Below are positions 18,802 through 28,461 of a stretch of 64,000 nt of DNA, in pieces. The stretch comes from Pseudovibrio japonicus. GTDB taxonomy: Bacteria; Pseudomonadota; Alphaproteobacteria; Rhizobiales; Stappiaceae. The notes under the pieces are model-generated. The model saw nothing but the letters and a program-made list of their open reading frames with translations. It was not told the DNA's origin and did no database searches. Each line of letters begins with the position of its first letter. The first letter of the stretch is position 1. The DNA is taken from assembly GCF_014651595.1 (NCBI RefSeq), contig NZ_BMXE01000001.1:1-64000 (forward strand). Direction: 5' to 3'. A program made the translations under genes and the position numbers.

Positions 18802-20235
18802 ATGTCGTTTTCCACTCTCGGACTTAGTGAGAAAGTTCTCGCCGCTGTAGAAGCCTCTGGCTATACAGAACCGACTGCCATTCAGGCAGGCGCCATCCCT
18901 TACGTTCTCGAGCGTAGAGATGTCCTCGGAATTGCTCAAACTGGGACCGGGAAAACGGCCAGCTTTACGCTGCCGATGATCACTCTTCTGGAAAAAGGCC
19001 GTGCGCGCGCCCGGATGCCAAGAACGCTTATTCTTGAGCCAACCCGTGAGCTGGCTGCGCAGGTTGAGGACAACTTCAATCGCTATGGCGTTAATCATAA
19101 ATTGAATGTTGCTCTGCTGATCGGTGGTGTATCGTTTGCCGATCAGGACCGTAAGCTTGAACGTGGTGCCGATGTTCTGATTGCAACGCCTGGCCGCCTG
19201 CTCGACCATTTCGAGCGTGGCAAGTTGCTGCTACAGGGCGTTGATATTCTGGTTATCGATGAAGCTGACCGCATGCTGGACATGGGCTTCATCCCTGATA
19301 TTGAACGCATCTGCAAGCTAATCCCCTTCACCCGTCAGACACTATTCTTCTCTGCAACAATGCCGAGCGAAATTCAGCGGTTGACCGATACCTTTTTGCA
19401 GAATCCGGCAAGAGTGGAAGTGGCGAAGGCATCTACGACTGCTGACACTGTGACACAGCGTATCGTGGCTGCGGACTCAGAAGATTATGAGAAGCGCGCT
19501 AAACTGCGCGAGCTGATCGAAGGCTCCGACGACCTTCAGAATGCGATTGTGTTCTGTAACCGCAAACGTGATGTGGCGACGTTGTTCCGCTCACTTGTGC
19601 GCCACGAGTTCTCTGTAGGCGCTCTGCACGGAGACATGGATCAACGCTCTCGTATGACCATGCTGGACAACTTCAAAAAAGGCAACATCAAGGTTCTGGT
19701 TGCCAGTGATGTTGCAGCGCGCGGTCTGGATATTCCAAGTGTAAGTCACGTATTTAACTTTGACCTTCCAATTCACGCGGAAGATTATGTGCACCGGATT
19801 GGACGTACGGGACGTGCCGGTCGCGACGGCACTGCCATTTCCATTGTGACAGGTAAGGACGAAAAAGCATTGCAAGCGATCAACGAGACGATTGGTAAGG
19901 AACTGGAGTGGGCCGGAGAACCGCTTGATTTTTCCGTGGCTGCTGAAGAGAAAAAATCTCGCCGCCGTTCCTCGCGCACGTCCAAAGACAAAGGTCGCTC
20001 ACGCAAACCTAAGGCAGAAGCTCAGGAAGCAGCAGCTCCAGCGGAAGCCGAAACTGTGCCGGCTGGTCTTGAAGAGCAGCCTGAAGTTCCGGCTCTCGCA
20101 GAACGTCGTCCACAGCCACGCACTCGCGGCACTCGTCGTGCTAACGCACCTAAAGACGAAGCGATTTTCCGTAATGCAAGCCACATCCCGGCCTTCCTGT
20201 TGCGGGCAACACGGTCTAAGGCTCAAAGCCGATAG
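18802..20235 (+). CDS. rhlE: RhlE-type DEAD-box RNA helicase
   Basis: An ATP-dependent RNA helicase likely active in ribosome assembly or mRNA turnover. All core motifs are in order: Q motif (YTEPTAIQAGAIP), I (AQTGTGKT), Ia (PTRELAAQ), Ib (TPGRLLDH), II (DEAD), III (SAT), IV (IVFCNRKRDV), V (ASDVAARGLDI) and VI (HRIGRTGRAGRDG). A basic, Pro/Glu-rich tail from about residue 385 (SRRRSSRTSKDKGRSRK) is typical of RhlE and binds RNA non-specifically. It lies 207 bases after parE on the same strand and probably has its own promoter. Confidence 0.93.
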   Translation: MSFSTLGLSEKVLAAVEASGYTEPTAIQAGAIPYVLERRDVLGIAQTGTGKTASFTLPMITLLEKGRARARMPRTLILEPTRELAAQVEDNFNRYGVNHKLNVALLIGGVSFADQDRKLERGADVLIATPGRLLDHFERGKLLLQGVDILVIDEADRMLDMGFIPDIERICKLIPFTRQTLFFSATMPSEIQRLTDTFLQNPARVEVAKASTTADTVTQRIVAADSEDYEKRAKLRELIEGSDDLQNAIVFCNRKRDVATLFRSLVRHEFSVGALHGDMDQRSRMTMLDNFKKGNIKVLVASDVAARGLDIPSVSHVFNFDLPIHAEDYVHRIGRTGRAGRDGTAISIVTGKDEKALQAINETIGKELEWAGEPLDFSVAAEEKKSRRRSSRTSKDKGRSRKPKAEAQEAAAPAEAETVPAGLEEQPEVPALAERRPQPRTRGTRRANAPKDEAIFRNASHIPAFLLRATRSKAQSR

Positions 20236-20344
20236 CCAATTTGCTAAGGTTAACCACTGGTTAGGTATATCCCATTAAATAAGCTTAAGTTAAATTAGCT
20301 TACTATGGATGGGATAGCCCTATCTGCGGCGCGGTGATGCAATC

Positions 20345-21403
20345 ATGAGTCAAGAAGACGAGTTCAAGCGTACCATAGTTTATGCAGACAGTGCGCTCGG
20401 TTACATCAAAACAAATAGTCTACCAGCGTTTCCACGCAACTATGAGTTGTGGTATTCGTACGCCTCTGGATTTAACCGTTCTTTGAACCGGACCATCAAT
20501 AAAATTCTTGCCCGTGATGGCAAGATTTCCCCCATCGAGACACAAAAGATCTACAATCGCTTTTTGTCCCCTAACCGTTTGGGGGAAAGAATCGATGAGG
20601 TTGGCGATAAGATCTCGAGGGAAGTTCGGGACCTGATTTCCGCGCTGGATAAAGGCGCGCTGCAAACCACAGAATATGCTGATGAGTTGACCCGCACTCT
20701 GGGCGCTCTTGAGAAGATTACCGATCCGGTTCAACTTTCTAAACTCGTCGTCCATCTTGCAAAACTCACTACTGAGACTGCCGAGAGCAATCAGGAACTT
20801 CGCGAGCAGCTGGTTGATTCCCGCCAACAGATTGGCGTTTTACAGGAAGGTCTGGAAGCGATCCGTTACGAGTCTTTGACAGACGAGCTGACGACCCTAA
20901 ATAACCGCAAGCATTTTGATCAAAGTCTTATTCGGGCAGTCAATGAGGCAGAAGAGAGTAAAGACTCCCTCTCCTTGCTGATTTCCGACATTGATCACTT
21001 CAAACAGTTCAATGACAACTACGGTCACCAAACTGGGGATCAGGTTCTTCGACTTGTGGCGCTGGCAGTTCAGCAAAACGTCAAGAACAGCGATGTTGCG
21101 TGTCGTTATGGCGGCGAAGAATTTGGCATTATTCTGCCAAGAACGACTATCGAAGATGCCGAGGTAATTGCGGAGAAAATCCGTAAGAACGTGGTTGCAA
21201 AGGAGTTGGTGAAACGCTCCACCGGTGAAAATCTGGGACGTATCACGATCTCGATCGGGATTTCTACATTTCGGCCGGGCGACAGTGCGGAAAGCCTGGT
21301 TTCGCGCGCTGATCTTGCGCTTTACGCTGCCAAGAAAGCAGGCCGCAATCTGGTGAAGTCCGAGGAAGAAAGAAAAGTCCCCAGCGTGACGCAGGTTGCC
21401 TAA
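20345..21403 (+). CDS. GGDEF-domain diguanylate cyclase
   Basis: A soluble 352-residue protein that should make cyclic di-GMP. The N-terminal 160 residues are helical and of unknown function, ending in a predicted coiled coil (about residues 140-175). The GGDEF domain starts at YESLTDELTTLNNRKHFD and has the intact active site RYGGEEF. The allosteric I-site five residues upstream reads KNSD instead of RxxD, so product inhibition may be weakened. No membrane helices. It is monocistronic after rhlE and converges with the TfoX-domain gene. The input signal is unknown. Confidence 0.88.
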   Translation: MSQEDEFKRTIVYADSALGYIKTNSLPAFPRNYELWYSYASGFNRSLNRTINKILARDGKISPIETQKIYNRFLSPNRLGERIDEVGDKISREVRDLISALDKGALQTTEYADELTRTLGALEKITDPVQLSKLVVHLAKLTTETAESNQELREQLVDSRQQIGVLQEGLEAIRYESLTDELTTLNNRKHFDQSLIRAVNEAEESKDSLSLLISDIDHFKQFNDNYGHQTGDQVLRLVALAVQQNVKNSDVACRYGGEEFGIILPRTTIEDAEVIAEKIRKNVVAKELVKRSTGENLGRITISIGISTFRPGDSAESLVSRADLALYAAKKAGRNLVKSEEERKVPSVTQVA

Positions 21404-21418
21404 TTTTCGCGACTGACC

Positions 21419-21829
21419 TTAGAAAAAGTGAGAGTTCAGGACGGCAGAAGTGGTTGTTGGCGTCCTTGTCCGTCGACTATCCAATGCGGAAGATGCTTTT
21501 TCGTTTTGATCAGTCTGACCTAACTGCCGGATAGCCTTTGCAACCCATTGCGCAAGCAGTGTTTCATCCTCAACCACATCCATCGGAACTGAATAAAAGT
21601 TTGTCGGGAAATATTCCCCAAAACACTGATGGATGTACGGCATTTGCCCGCTCAGCAAGAAGTCCGCAACATTCCCAGACCCAGCTTTGAGATAGAGAGA
21701 CTTTTCGCGAACCAGCGCAAACATCTTGCCGTTGGCATAGTAGCCGTGGCCACCAAACATGGGACGGCAGCGGACTTTCTCCAGAAATTTCGGGCGCTTT
21801 TCGGGATGAAAAAAAACGGATAAAGACAT
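21419..21829 (-). CDS. TfoX N-terminal-domain protein
   Basis: A 136-residue protein with the TfoX_N signature RPMFGGHGYYANGKMFALV, followed by LYLKAG and MPYI. In some bacteria TfoX/Sxy proteins regulate competence; stand-alone N-domain proteins in alphaproteobacteria have no settled role. The C-terminal 30 residues are polar and probably disordered. It follows tenA on the same strand by 114 bases and may be the tail of that transcript. Confidence 0.75.
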   Translation of the reverse strand: MSLSVFFHPEKRPKFLEKVRCRPMFGGHGYYANGKMFALVREKSLYLKAGSGNVADFLLSGQMPYIHQCFGEYFPTNFYSVPMDVVEDETLLAQWVAKAIRQLGQTDQNEKASSALDSRRTRTPTTTSAVLNSHFF

Positions 21830-21943
21830 AAATAATCACCAAAACATATAAATATGCAAAAGCTTGCACCACTCCGCTGAAGACCAGCAAGAATTTTGCT
21901 CACTTCGTCCACTCACAGAAATGTGAAGCGGCCTTTGGAATGA

Positions 21944-22603
21944 TTATACGTCGAGACCCATCTGCCAGAAATTGGCCTCAAGTCTAGTAGCTTCTCTGAA
22001 TATTTTCGATAGTCTGTCGTAGCGGGCCTCGGTGGCATAAAGCGCTCCCAGATCATCGATTTCTTTGACCGCGCTCGTTGCAAGCTCCTGATACTCATCG
22101 CTTGAGTATTCTTTGATCCATTCCGCATATGGATTGCTTGGCTCAAGTGCGGCTTGCTGTTGTGCCAATTCGGCACCGATCTCACCGTAACCAATTGCAC
22201 ATGGTGCGAGCGCAACTTTCAGATCAAGCATGTCACCTTTCATCGCAGTATCAAGAACATACCGGGTGTAGGCAAGGTTAGCCGGTTCTTCCGGCGTAGC
22301 CACGATCTCAGCTTCGGTCAGGCCCCAGCTCTCGCATAAACGAATATGCAAGTTCATTTCCATTTCCAAAATGCCCTTTGCCGAGGAAAGGCATTTTCGC
22401 ATCTGTTCGAGATCAGTGGATTTATACATGCCGAGCGCGTATGCACGGGCAAACTCAATCAGGAAGAGATAATCCTGGACCAGATACTTTTTGAACGCTG
22501 CAATTGGCAGTGTTCCGTCGCCAAGTCCCTGAACAAACTCATGTTTGGTGTAGGAGTGCCATATCTCGATATTATCGTTTTTCAATGATTCAAAAAGAGA
22601 CAT
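21944..22603 (-). CDS. tenA: TenA-family aminopyrimidine aminohydrolase (thiaminase II type)
   Basis: A 219-residue all-helical TenA/PQQC-fold protein. The conserved nucleophilic Cys is present in LAPCAIGYGEIG, together with YLVQDYLFLIEFARAYA and the C-terminal Glu region ATRLEANFWQM. The family salvages pyrimidine breakdown products of thiamin. The ATG at 22603 (MSLFESL) has AGGTGGGG upstream; an ATG at 22612 is the alternative. It follows sufA by 44 bases, so it may be read from the suf transcript; the functional link is not obvious. Confidence 0.85.
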   Translation of the reverse strand: MSLFESLKNDNIEIWHSYTKHEFVQGLGDGTLPIAAFKKYLVQDYLFLIEFARAYALGMYKSTDLEQMRKCLSSAKGILEMEMNLHIRLCESWGLTEAEIVATPEEPANLAYTRYVLDTAMKGDMLDLKVALAPCAIGYGEIGAELAQQQAALEPSNPYAEWIKEYSSDEYQELATSAVKEIDDLGALYATEARYDRLSKIFREATRLEANFWQMGLDV

Positions 22604-22647
22604 AGCCCCCACCTATCAACTTCTAAGCCACTCAAAAATGGCCAGCT

Positions 22648-23025
22648 CTAGTTTTTCTGAGCGAACTTTGAAAGATCGGCTGGCAGTAGCTCAACGGATT
22701 CACCGCAGCCACATGCAGACACTTCATTTGGATTTTTGAAAGTGAAACCAGAGCGGAACTTTGTGCTTTCAAAGCCCATCTCGGTTCCGAGCAGGTAAAG
22801 AGTTGCTGCCGGATCGACGAAGACCTTTACGCCCTTATCTTCAACGACATCATCGCCAGCTTTTGCTTCGGTCACCAGATTCAGTTCGTATTCCATGCCT
22901 GCGCAGCCGCCCGTCTTGATGGCGACGCGCAGTCCAATTGGGTCTGCATCGCTTGCATCAAGCAGTGTGCGGATGTAATCAGCCGCTTCGTCCGTCAGCG
23001 TAAGTACTTGAAAACCTGAGGCCAT
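22648..23025 (-). CDS. sufA: SufA, A-type iron-sulfur carrier
   Basis: A 125-residue HesB/IscA-family carrier. The three ligand cysteines are in the usual C-x60s-C-x-C layout: KTGGCAGMEYELN and SACGCGESVEL. It receives clusters from SufBCD and passes them to targets. Last Fe-S gene of the operon, 65 bases after sufT. Confidence 0.92.
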   Translation of the reverse strand: MASGFQVLTLTDEAADYIRTLLDASDADPIGLRVAIKTGGCAGMEYELNLVTEAKAGDDVVEDKGVKVFVDPAATLYLLGTEMGFESTKFRSGFTFKNPNEVSACGCGESVELLPADLSKFAQKN

Positions 23026-23090
23026 TTTGCACCCTCCATGGGCACCTCAATACAGTCGAGGTGCCATACATTGTCAGCGCTATGCGAACC

Positions 23091-23486
23091 TTAGAAGAAG
23101 TTCAAGGCAACGCGAGCTTCGTCAGACATTCGGCTAGGATCCCATGGGGGATCGAAGGTCATGTCGACCTGAACCGCACCAACACCTGGAACGGCACTCA
23201 CTGCGTTTTCTACCCAGATCGGCATTTCGCCAGCAACCGGGCAACCTGGAGCAGTCAAGGTCATATCGATTTTGACAGTGCGATCGTCTTCAATATCAAC
23301 CTTGTAGATCAAGCCGAGCTCGTAGATATCGACCGGAATTTCCGGGTCAAACACGGTTTTCATCGCAGCAATGATGTCACCGGTCAAACGCTCCAGCTCT
23401 TCAGCGGGAATTGCGGAGCTTTGCTTGATTTCCGTCGTTATCAAAGGTCCGTCAGAGAACTCGCTTGTTTGTGTGTTGTCTGTCAT
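23091..23486 (-). CDS. sufT: SufT, MIP18/DUF59-family Fe-S assembly protein
   Basis: 131 residues of the MIP18 family, with DPEIPVDIYELGLIYKVDI and the conserved late TAPGCPVAGEMP motif whose Cys is typical of the family. SufT-type proteins support cluster maturation or delivery. It starts five bases after the sufS stop and sits between sufS and sufA, as in many alphaproteobacterial suf operons. Confidence 0.9.
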   Translation of the reverse strand: MTDNTQTSEFSDGPLITTEIKQSSAIPAEELERLTGDIIAAMKTVFDPEIPVDIYELGLIYKVDIEDDRTVKIDMTLTAPGCPVAGEMPIWVENAVSAVPGVGAVQVDMTFDPPWDPSRMSDEARVALNFF

Positions 23487-23491
23487 AGGTC

Positions 23492-24739
23492 CTAACCAAA
23501 CATCATCTGCGCTTTACGCAAGGCTTCTACTAGGCGATCAACTTCTTCGTGAGTGTTGTACAGGCCAAAACTTGCACGGCATGTACTGGTCACCCCATAG
23601 CGCGCCAGCAAAGGTTGTGCACAATGCGTTCCTGCCCGAACTGCAACACCCTCTCTGTCAATCACCATTGAGATATCGTGGGCATGAACCCCTTCAATCT
23701 CAAAGGAAAAAATCGCTCCCTTGTCTTTGGCATTTCCAAAGACCTTCAGGGAATTGACTTCACTTAAGCGTTGCGCTGCATAATCACGTAGGGACGCTTC
23801 ATGCAATGCTATATTTTCGCGCCCTAGACTCTCCATATAGTTAAGCGAGGCGCCCAATCCAATAGCCTGAACGATTGGTGGGGTGCCGGCTTCAAAGCGA
23901 TGGGGAGCTTCGGCATAGGTTACGAGTGTTTCAGTGACGTCCAAGATCATCTCACCGCCACCCTGGAATGGGCGCAGTTTGTTGAGAAGATCTTTCTTGC
24001 CGTAGAGCGCGCCAATGCCGCTTGGACCGTAGAGCTTATGCCCGGTGATCGCGTAGAAATCACAGTCGATATCCTGAACATCGACAGGCATGTGCACTGC
24101 ACCTTGCGAGCCGTCGATCAGAACCTTTGCACCACGTTCGTGTGCAAGACGCGTGACTTCCTTCACTGGAACCACGGTTCCTGTGACGTTGGACATGTGT
24201 GTGATTGCAACGATTTTGGTGCGATCCGTCAGGAGTTTTTCGAACTCATCCAGCAGGAACGTTCCATCATCTGCAATCGGGGCCCATTTGATGACCGCGC
24301 CTTTGCGTTCCCGAAGGAAGTTCCAAGGCACAATGTTGGAATGGTGCTCCAGAATGGAGATGACGATTTCATCCCCTTCCTGAATTTCTTCTTCCAGACC
24401 ATAGGCTACTAGGTTGATTGCCTCCGTGGTTGACTTGGTGAAGACCACTTCGTCAACGCTTGGTGCATTCAGGAAGCGGCGCGTGATTTCGCGGGCCGCC
24501 TCGAAGTTTTCGGTGGCTGTGTTTGACAGGTAGTGTAAGCCACGGTGCACATTGGCGTATTCCTGGGTATAGGCCTTGGTGATTGCATCAATCATTGCCG
24601 TCGGCTTTTGGGCCGACGCGCCATTATCCAGATAAACCAACGGCTTGCCATAGACCTTGGTGGAAAGGATCGGAAAATCTTTCCGAACCTTCTCAACGTC
24701 GTATGGAGCTGTAAAAGCCGTGTTATCGACCTTGGTCAT
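23492..24739 (-). CDS. sufS: SufS, group II cysteine desulfurase
   Basis: A PLP enzyme of 415 residues that releases persulfide sulfur from cysteine for SufBCD. Features are YLDNGASAQKP near the N-terminus, the PLP lysine in AITGHKLYGPSGIGALYG, and the reactive Cys in VRAGTHCAQPLL. The last lies in the short, ordered loop that defines group II. It overlaps sufD by four bases (ATGA). No sufE is visible in the operon. Confidence 0.95.
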   Translation of the reverse strand: MTKVDNTAFTAPYDVEKVRKDFPILSTKVYGKPLVYLDNGASAQKPTAMIDAITKAYTQEYANVHRGLHYLSNTATENFEAAREITRRFLNAPSVDEVVFTKSTTEAINLVAYGLEEEIQEGDEIVISILEHHSNIVPWNFLRERKGAVIKWAPIADDGTFLLDEFEKLLTDRTKIVAITHMSNVTGTVVPVKEVTRLAHERGAKVLIDGSQGAVHMPVDVQDIDCDFYAITGHKLYGPSGIGALYGKKDLLNKLRPFQGGGEMILDVTETLVTYAEAPHRFEAGTPPIVQAIGLGASLNYMESLGRENIALHEASLRDYAAQRLSEVNSLKVFGNAKDKGAIFSFEIEGVHAHDISMVIDREGVAVRAGTHCAQPLLARYGVTSTCRASFGLYNTHEEVDRLVEALRKAQMMFG

Positions 24740-26019
24740 TCGCTCACCAAATCATCTGCATGAAGCCACTTGCGGGTCATTGCTTCCAGCAAGTCTACAC
24801 ACTGTTCCTCTTCAAATTCCTCAATAGCTTCAGAAAGGAATGCGAGAACGAGGATTTTGCGTGCCTGTGCTTCAGGAATACCGCGTGCCATGAGGTAGAA
24901 CAGCAGGTCTTCGTCAATGTCGCCGGTGGTGGAACCGTGGGCGCACTGAACGTCGTCTGCAAAGATCTCCAGCTCAGGTTTGGCATTGATTTCAGCGGTA
25001 TCGCTCAGAAGAAGCGTTTTGATCATCATCTGACCATCGGTCTTCTGAGCGCCCTGCTCCACGATGATCTTGCCTTGGAAGACTGCGCGGGCTTTGTCGT
25101 CGACGACGGCGCGGTAGTATTCACGGCTTTCACATTCTGGAACGGCGTGGTTCACAAACAGTGTGATATCAGCATGTTGGCTGTCTTTGAGCAGAGATGT
25201 TCCGCGCAGGCCGGCGTGGGTGCCCTCGCCCTTGAACTCAAGGAAGAGCTGTGCACGGGACAGGGCCGAGCCTTCATTGTAGATGAAGTGCTGGAAATTG
25301 GTTTCCGCACCCAGCTCAATGCTAAGGGTCTCGATATGCTGTGCTTTTTGGCTTTCCACCTGAAGTTTCAGCCAGTGCACATCCGCGTTATCGCCAACTT
25401 TGACTTCTGTGAGGGCGTTGGATTGGTAAGCGGCATTTGCCGCACCTTCGAAGCTTTCGATGATGAGCGCTTTTGCGCCTGAGCCGATCTCAACAGAAGT
25501 GCCTGCATAGGAGCTGACGTCGGAACCATCGGTGTAACGCACGATCTCGATTGGCAGCTGGATCTTTGCATTTGCATCGATCTTAATGCTGACGCCACCC
25601 TGAACCAGAGCCTGGTTGAGCGATGCCATCGCATCGTCCGTGCCAAGCTGAGCTTCCAGTACGCCACTGGTCTCTGCTACCGACAGACCTGTAACTTCCT
25701 GATTGGAAGACAATTCTGGCACGTAGCGACCATTTACGATGGCGATACGGTAGGTCTTCAGGTCACCTGCCCCAGTCAAAGCCTCGGCTTTTGGAGTGGT
25801 TTTAGAAGCCAATGCAAATGCATCGTTCATCTTGGAGCGCAAGTCAGTATAGTGCCACTCTTCAACGCGGCGATGCGGGATGCCTTTCGCTTTGAAAGCC
25901 TCCCACGCCTGTTTGCGTTGATTTGCGTTATTTTGCGTTGTTTGCGCGAAAATTGCGTCGAACTGAGCGTTCAGGCTCTGCTCTGCGTTAGTCTCTTGAA
26001 TCTTTGCCGGAGCATTCAT
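24736..26019 (-). CDS. sufD: SufD, scaffold subunit of the SufBCD complex
   Basis: A 427-residue beta-helical SufBD-family protein that forms a heterodimer with SufB. Visible family features include HRRVEEWHYTDLR near residue 50 and ADDVQCAHGSTTGDIDEDLLFYLMARGIPEAQA near the C-terminus; its CAHG motif holds the SufD histidine-type ligand position. It starts 15 bases after the sufC stop. Confidence 0.94.
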   Translation of the reverse strand: MNAPAKIQETNAEQSLNAQFDAIFAQTTQNNANQRKQAWEAFKAKGIPHRRVEEWHYTDLRSKMNDAFALASKTTPKAEALTGAGDLKTYRIAIVNGRYVPELSSNQEVTGLSVAETSGVLEAQLGTDDAMASLNQALVQGGVSIKIDANAKIQLPIEIVRYTDGSDVSSYAGTSVEIGSGAKALIIESFEGAANAAYQSNALTEVKVGDNADVHWLKLQVESQKAQHIETLSIELGAETNFQHFIYNEGSALSRAQLFLEFKGEGTHAGLRGTSLLKDSQHADITLFVNHAVPECESREYYRAVVDDKARAVFQGKIIVEQGAQKTDGQMMIKTLLLSDTAEINAKPELEIFADDVQCAHGSTTGDIDEDLLFYLMARGIPEAQARKILVLAFLSEAIEEFEEEQCVDLLEAMTRKWLHADDLVSE

Positions 26020-26034
26020 CGGTCACCCTCCAGC

Positions 26035-26787
26035 TCAAGCCGCTTCTTCATCGACGTAATCAGCGTAACCGTTTTTCTCCAGTTCAAGAGCAAGCTCTTT
26101 GCCACCGGTTTTAACGATCTTGCCTTTGGACAGAACGTGGACCACGTCCGGTACGATGTGATCAAGCAGGCGCTGGTAGTGGGTGATCACGATCATGGAG
26201 CGATCCGGAGAACGCAACTGGTTGACGCCTTCCGAAACGATGCGCAGTGCATCGATGTCCAGACCGGAATCTGTTTCATCCAGAACGCACAGGCTTGGCT
26301 CGAGCAGAGACATCTGCAGGATTTCAGCGCGCTTCTTTTCACCGCCGGAGAAACCAACGTTGAGCGGACGCTTCAGCATGTCCGGCGTCACTTTCAGTTC
26401 CTTGGCCTTCTCGCGAACAAGCTTCATGAAGTCAGGGGTGGAGATTTCTTCTTCACCGCGTGCTTTGCGCTGTGCGTTCAAAGCGGTCTTCAGGAAGGTC
26501 ATGGTTGCAACACCCGGAATTTCGATCGGGTACTGGAATGCCAGGAACATGCCAGCTGCTGCGCGTTCGTCTGCGCCAAGCTCTTCCCAGTCGACACCGT
26601 TATAGGTGATGGAGCCCTCGGTGATCTCGTAGTCTTCCTTGCCTGCCAGAACATATGACAGGGTGGATTTACCAGATCCGTTTGGACCCATGATTGCATG
26701 GATCTCGCCTGGGCGTACGGTCAGATCAATACCGCGAAGGATTTTGTTGCCATCAACTTCGGCGTGCAGGTTTTTAATCTCAAGCAT
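26035..26787 (-). CDS. sufC: SufC, ATPase of the SufBCD complex
   Basis: A 250-residue ABC-type ATPase. Walker A is GPNGSGKST, the signature is FSGGEKKRAEI, Walker B is CVLDETDSGLDIDAL and the switch histidine is VITHYQR. The DET-D-S-G-LDID sequence is characteristic of SufC. It lies between sufB and sufD. Confidence 0.97.
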   Translation of the reverse strand: MLEIKNLHAEVDGNKILRGIDLTVRPGEIHAIMGPNGSGKSTLSYVLAGKEDYEITEGSITYNGVDWEELGADERAAAGMFLAFQYPIEIPGVATMTFLKTALNAQRKARGEEEISTPDFMKLVREKAKELKVTPDMLKRPLNVGFSGGEKKRAEILQMSLLEPSLCVLDETDSGLDIDALRIVSEGVNQLRSPDRSMIVITHYQRLLDHIVPDVVHVLSKGKIVKTGGKELALELEKNGYADYVDEEAA

Positions 26788-26847
26788 CTATCGTTCTCGT
26801 CTTTTCAATTTTTCAATAGGTACGAGGCAAACGCGTTTATCCGCGTT

Positions 26848-28320
26848 TTAGCCCACACTTCCTTCAAGGCTGATCGAAATCAGTTTTTGTGCCTCAACTG
26901 CAAATTCCATTGGCAGTTGCTGGATTACGTCCCGGACAAAACCGTTCACGATCAACGCGACAGCTTCTTCTTCGTTCAGGCCACGGGCCTGACAGTAGAA
27001 CATCTGATCATCGGAGATCTTGGAGGTTGTTGCCTCGTGCTCGAACACCGCAGTGGAGTTCTTGCTTTCGATGTATGGGACGGTGTGGGCACCGCACTTA
27101 TCGCCAATGAGAAGCGAGTCACACTGGGTGAAGTTACGTGCGTTAGATGCCTTGCGATGCGCGGAAACCTGCCCGCGATAGGTGTTTTGCGAAACACCTG
27201 CTGAGATACCCTTGGAGATAATCCGGCTGGCCGTATTCTTGCCCAGATGGATCATCTTCGTTCCACTGTCGATCTGCTGGTGACCATTGGAGATGGCGAT
27301 GGAGTAGAACTCACCTTGTGAGTTGTCTCCGCGCAGAATGCAGCTTGGGTATTTCCACGTGATTGCAGATCCGGTTTCAACCTGTGTCCAGGAGATCTTG
27401 GAGTTCTTTTCGCGGCAATCGCCACGCTTGGTCACGAAGTTGTAAATACCGCCTTTGCCTTCAGAGTCGCCTGGGTACCAGTTCTGAACGGTGGAGTATT
27501 TGATCTGTGCATCTTCAAGTGCAACGAGTTCAACAACGGCTGCGTGCAGCTGGTTTTCGTCGCGCTGAGGTGCTGTACAGCCTTCCAGATAAGACACGTA
27601 AGAGCCTTTATCTGCAATGATGAGTGTACGCTCGAACTGGCCGGTATTCTGCTCGTTGATACGGAAGTAGGTGGACAGTTCCATTGGGCAACGAACGCCT
27701 GGTGGAATGTACACAAACGACCCATCAGAGAACACAGCAGAGTTCAATGTTGCGTAGAAGTTATCGGAGACTGGAACAACGGACCCAAGGTATTTTTGAA
27801 CCAGCTCTGGATGCTCACGAATTGCTTCGGAGATCGGGCAGAAAATAACGCCTGCCTTGGCCAGTTCTTCCTTAAAGGTTGTTGCTACCGACACACTATC
27901 GAAAACAGCATCAACAGCGACGCGGTGTTCCGGTGCGACACCTGCCAAGATTTCCTGCTCGGACAATGGAATGCCCAGCTTCTTGTAGGTCTCCAGAATT
28001 TCCGGATCCACCTCGTCAAGAGACTTGAGTCCCTCGCGCTTCTTAGGTGCTGCGTAATAGTGAAGGTCTTCAAAATCAATCTTCGGATATTCAACTCGGG
28101 CCCATGTGGGCTCATCCATCGTTTTCCAACGACGGTACGCTTCCAAACGCCAGTTGAGCATCCATTCCGGTTCTTCTTTTTTCGCCGAAATGTATGCAAC
28201 GATCTCTTCACTGAGCCCTTTGGGAGCGAGCTCACTTTCGATATCGGTTACGAAGCCATATTTATACTGATCAACGTCAATCGCCTTGACCTTGTCAATT
28301 GTTTCCTGGACTGCCGCCAT
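26848..28320 (-). CDS. sufB: SufB, scaffold subunit of the SufBCD complex
   Basis: A 490-residue protein, the main scaffold for [4Fe-4S] assembly. Features are [15 protein letters not shown] near residue 58, [25 protein letters not shown], the cluster-region motif LEGCTAP, and the C-terminal [26 protein letters not shown]. The ATG at 28320 (MAAVQET) has GGAG seven bases upstream and is better than the frame start at 28344. Confidence 0.95.
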   Translation of the reverse strand: MAAVQETIDKVKAIDVDQYKYGFVTDIESELAPKGLSEEIVAYISAKKEEPEWMLNWRLEAYRRWKTMDEPTWARVEYPKIDFEDLHYYAAPKKREGLKSLDEVDPEILETYKKLGIPLSEQEILAGVAPEHRVAVDAVFDSVSVATTFKEELAKAGVIFCPISEAIREHPELVQKYLGSVVPVSDNFYATLNSAVFSDGSFVYIPPGVRCPMELSTYFRINEQNTGQFERTLIIADKGSYVSYLEGCTAPQRDENQLHAAVVELVALEDAQIKYSTVQNWYPGDSEGKGGIYNFVTKRGDCREKNSKISWTQVETGSAITWKYPSCILRGDNSQGEFYSIAISNGHQQIDSGTKMIHLGKNTASRIISKGISAGVSQNTYRGQVSAHRKASNARNFTQCDSLLIGDKCGAHTVPYIESKNSTAVFEHEATTSKISDDQMFYCQARGLNEEEAVALIVNGFVRDVIQQLPMEFAVEAQKLISISLEGSVG

Positions 28321-28461
28321 GCTTTGTCTCCATACGCGGTTCAAAGCCGCATTGGGTACACTTATTGGACCCTTTTGCCCTACTTAACAGATGCGCCGTC
28401 GCAACACAGTGCATCCTTATTTATACGAGGTTGTTGTCCTCGTTTATTTTCTAAACGGCGT

